A stretch of 64,000 nt of DNA. Origin: Balaenoptera acutorostrata (Eukaryota > Chordata > Mammalia > Artiodactyla > Balaenopteridae). The translations under genes were made by a program, and so were the position numbers. Below the pieces are notes generated by a model. It was given only the letters and a program-made list of their open reading frames with translations. It was not told the DNA's origin and did not search any database. The DNA is taken from positions 93,101,344 through 93,165,343 of the forward strand of contig NC_080073.1 in NCBI RefSeq assembly GCF_949987535.1, in the 5' to 3' direction. Below, one piece after another: positions 62,007-64,000 of the stretch. Positions within the stretch are counted from its first letter, which is position 1; every line of letters starts with the position of its first letter.

Positions 62007-63299
62007 AATAAAAGGTAGATTATAAAGTAAGTCACTTGAACCCAAAATACTTTATTTGGAACCTATGTTACTAAACATCTTGATCGGTGTTGTTACAGAA
62101 GCTGAATTTGGGGTCTAATGAATGGAAAGAGAGCCCCAATTAGCTTTTGATCAACTAAGGTGGATGCTCTCAACTAAGCTTAAAATTAACTGTGGACTAT
62201 TCTCTTCCACAAATAACAGGTTCCTGCATGGGATTTTTCCCAACTATCCAAAGTAAGGAAAAGACCCTCTTGCTTTCCAGTTGTCTCCAGGAGCCTGCTT
62301 TACCCATATAAAAAAAGGAAATTTTTATATTTGCATAAACCTCAGGATTTGGGAAATCATGTTTCAAAGTCATTAAAGACGACCAGAGTGGGAGATGAAG
62401 TCAAGTCCTGAACTAAACATGCTGTTAATCAGTTCAGACATATATGCATGTAAAATCAACTTAGTGGGTTAAAAAATTATTTTCCTGCCTAGAACTAAGT
62501 CTTGGTCCCATTGACACTGTACAAACTTCAGTGTGACTTCCAGCATTGGACCCAGCAGCTCTGTCTGCTCTCTCTCTGCTGCAGCTGTTTGCAACTAACT
62601 TGAATTATTATCATTAAAGAGCTTCTCCCAATTTCTGAACCCAAAACACAGTACAGAGCATTGTTCATTCATCTACATTACAGAAAAACAGAGATTTGTT
62701 TTGAAAATAAAGGTCTACCTAAAGCCCCCAGTCATTAAGTCAGAAACTAAATTGCAAGTTGATGGTAGTGAAATATGAGCTTAGAACTGAAGAAACAGAC
62801 TCATTAAGGCTTACATTTTCTAGCTGCCTATGTTAACCAAGGCAATATTAAATCAGAAATATTTTTCTTTCTTCCAAGGAAACTCTTTCATCTACACAAT
62901 TAAGGGGTTAGACAAGAGAAACGATTCTTCACCAGAAAAGTACATCAGATTACCTGGGAAACTTTTCCAAACACACACACACCCATCCACACCTCAGACA
63001 TACTTATTCAGAAGGTGGCATGTACATTTTGAAAATGTTCCACAAAAGGATTCTGATCTATATCTTCAGTTTGTAAATTCTAAATCTCTGAAGTCCTTTC
63101 CAGCTCTAAGCGCTACGTTAATCAATGGAGCCAATCAGAAAAGAGCTCTACAGAGTTGAATCAATAAGGTTCTGCAAGCAATAATGATTTGTTAATTACA
63201 TGGTGAGATTGTAGTGAAAGAAGAGAGGCACCTGGTTTCCATCTTACAGTTCAGTTGTTGAAAAGGCTTTACTATTAGATTTTCATTTCACAGACAGTC
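62007..63299. other. Unique non-coding DNA
   Basis: A 109-codon plus-strand frame at 62830-63159 shows no recognisable family; nothing else is supportable. Confidence 0.4.
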
Positions 63300-63845
63300 T
63301 TGCATAGAGGAAAGGAATGGGCTTTGGCCCAAGTTCAAATTCTTGCTTCTTCATTAGTAGCTGGGTAAGTAAACCTGCACTAGTTACTGAACTTAAACCT
63401 TTTTGAGCCTCAGTTTTGCCATGTATCTAGTGGGAATAAGAATTCCTCTCTCGGGGCTTCCCTGGTGGCACGGTGGTTGAGAATCTGCCTGCCAATGCAG
63501 GGGACACGGGTTCGAGCCCTGGTTTGGGAAGATCCCACATGCCACGGAGCAACTAGGCCCATGAGCCACAATTACTGAGCCTGCGCGTCTAGAGCCTGTG
63601 CCCTGCAACAAGAGAGGCCGCGATAGTGAGAGGCCCGCGCACCGCAATGAAGAGTGGCCCCCGCTTGCCGCAACTAGAGAAAGCCCTCGCACAGAAACGA
63701 AGACCCAGCACAGCCAAAAATAAATAAATAAATAAACAAAGTAAACAATGCGTTTAAAAAAAAAAAAAGAATTCCTCTCTCACTTGTGCACAGTGCCTCA
63801 CGCAGAGCTTAACATAAAACAGGTGCTGGGTAAATGTTACTTCCA
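63300..63845 (+). repeat. MIR SINE split by a CHR SINE
   Basis: MIR pieces at about 63300-63452 ('gagcctcagttttgccatgt') and 63782-63845 ('cacagtgcctcacgcagagc') are separated by the SINE. Confidence 0.7.
63453..63766 (+). mobile_element. CHR-type SINE with extra 3' segment
   Basis: Perfect 15-bp duplication AAGAATTCCTCTCTC (63438-63452 and 63767-63781). About 20 non-SINE bases (63736-63755) precede the terminal A-run. Confidence 0.95.
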
Positions 63846-64000
63846 AACCCGTCATACTCCCTTCTGCTTCTGTCTCCTCATTTCTCTAAAGATAAGCCTT
63901 TTCTCACTATAAAACTAGTAAGACATTTTGGTTTAAAGAGAAAACTGTAGTCTTAATTATTCATGCCAGTGATAGAAAGATATATGACAGATAGACGAAA
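63846..64000. other. Unique non-coding DNA
   Basis: Nothing I can name. Confidence 0.4.

Overview
This window is nuclear DNA from a cetacean (whale, dolphin or porpoise). The main evidence is at least 18 copies of a tRNA-derived SINE of the CHR-1/CHR-2 type. These have a head with a Pol III A-box-like stretch (TGGTGGCGCAGTGG) and B box (GGTTCGAGCC), a GC-rich body, and an AAATAAAT tail. Young copies of this family dominate cetacean genomes; ruminants would show BovB/Bov-tA/ART2A and pigs PRE1. Several young L1 copies and older mammalian-wide repeats (L2, MIR, MER5A, MaLR-type LTRs) complete the picture. I can support no host protein-coding exon, tRNA, rRNA or CRISPR. The window reads as intergenic or intronic DNA, and nearly every long open frame lies inside a LINE or SINE.

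Layout. 1-2.2 kb: unique DNA with MIR, one SINE and an L2 piece. 2.2-9.0 kb: a minus-strand L1 with a complete 5' UTR but no 3' UTR, inserted into the T-rich tail of an older L1 that itself carries a SINE (to 9.55 kb). 9.6-26.4 kb: mostly unique DNA with short L1 ends, an interrupted L2, a run of MER5A elements, MIRs, an LTR-like element and several SINEs. 26.8-31.5 kb: a nested stack in which an old L2 was split by a twin-primed (5'-inverted) L1, and SINEs then landed in both. 31.5-56.4 kb: mainly unique DNA with SINEs, a recent 123-bp tandem duplication, an inverted SINE pair, an old L1 3' end and a 200-N gap. 56.5-60.6 kb: a plus-strand 5'-truncated L1 with a nested SINE. 60.6-64 kb: unique DNA, a short L1 end, and a MIR split by a SINE.

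What is most informative is how the retroelements moved. L1 reverse transcriptase probably made both the L1 and SINE insertions, since most have target-site duplications (TSDs) and many begin at TT|AAAA-like sites. The window holds an informative set of outcomes: a 5'-complete L1 apparently primed at an internal A-run, a twin-primed inversion, a 39-bp L1 insertion, two insertions that are only a poly(A) tract with a TSD, SINEs with an extra 3' segment between two A-tails, a SINE subtype with a 24-bp internal duplication, and a 540-bp near-identity tract between two otherwise diverged L1s that suggests gene conversion. I see no previously unknown gene system.
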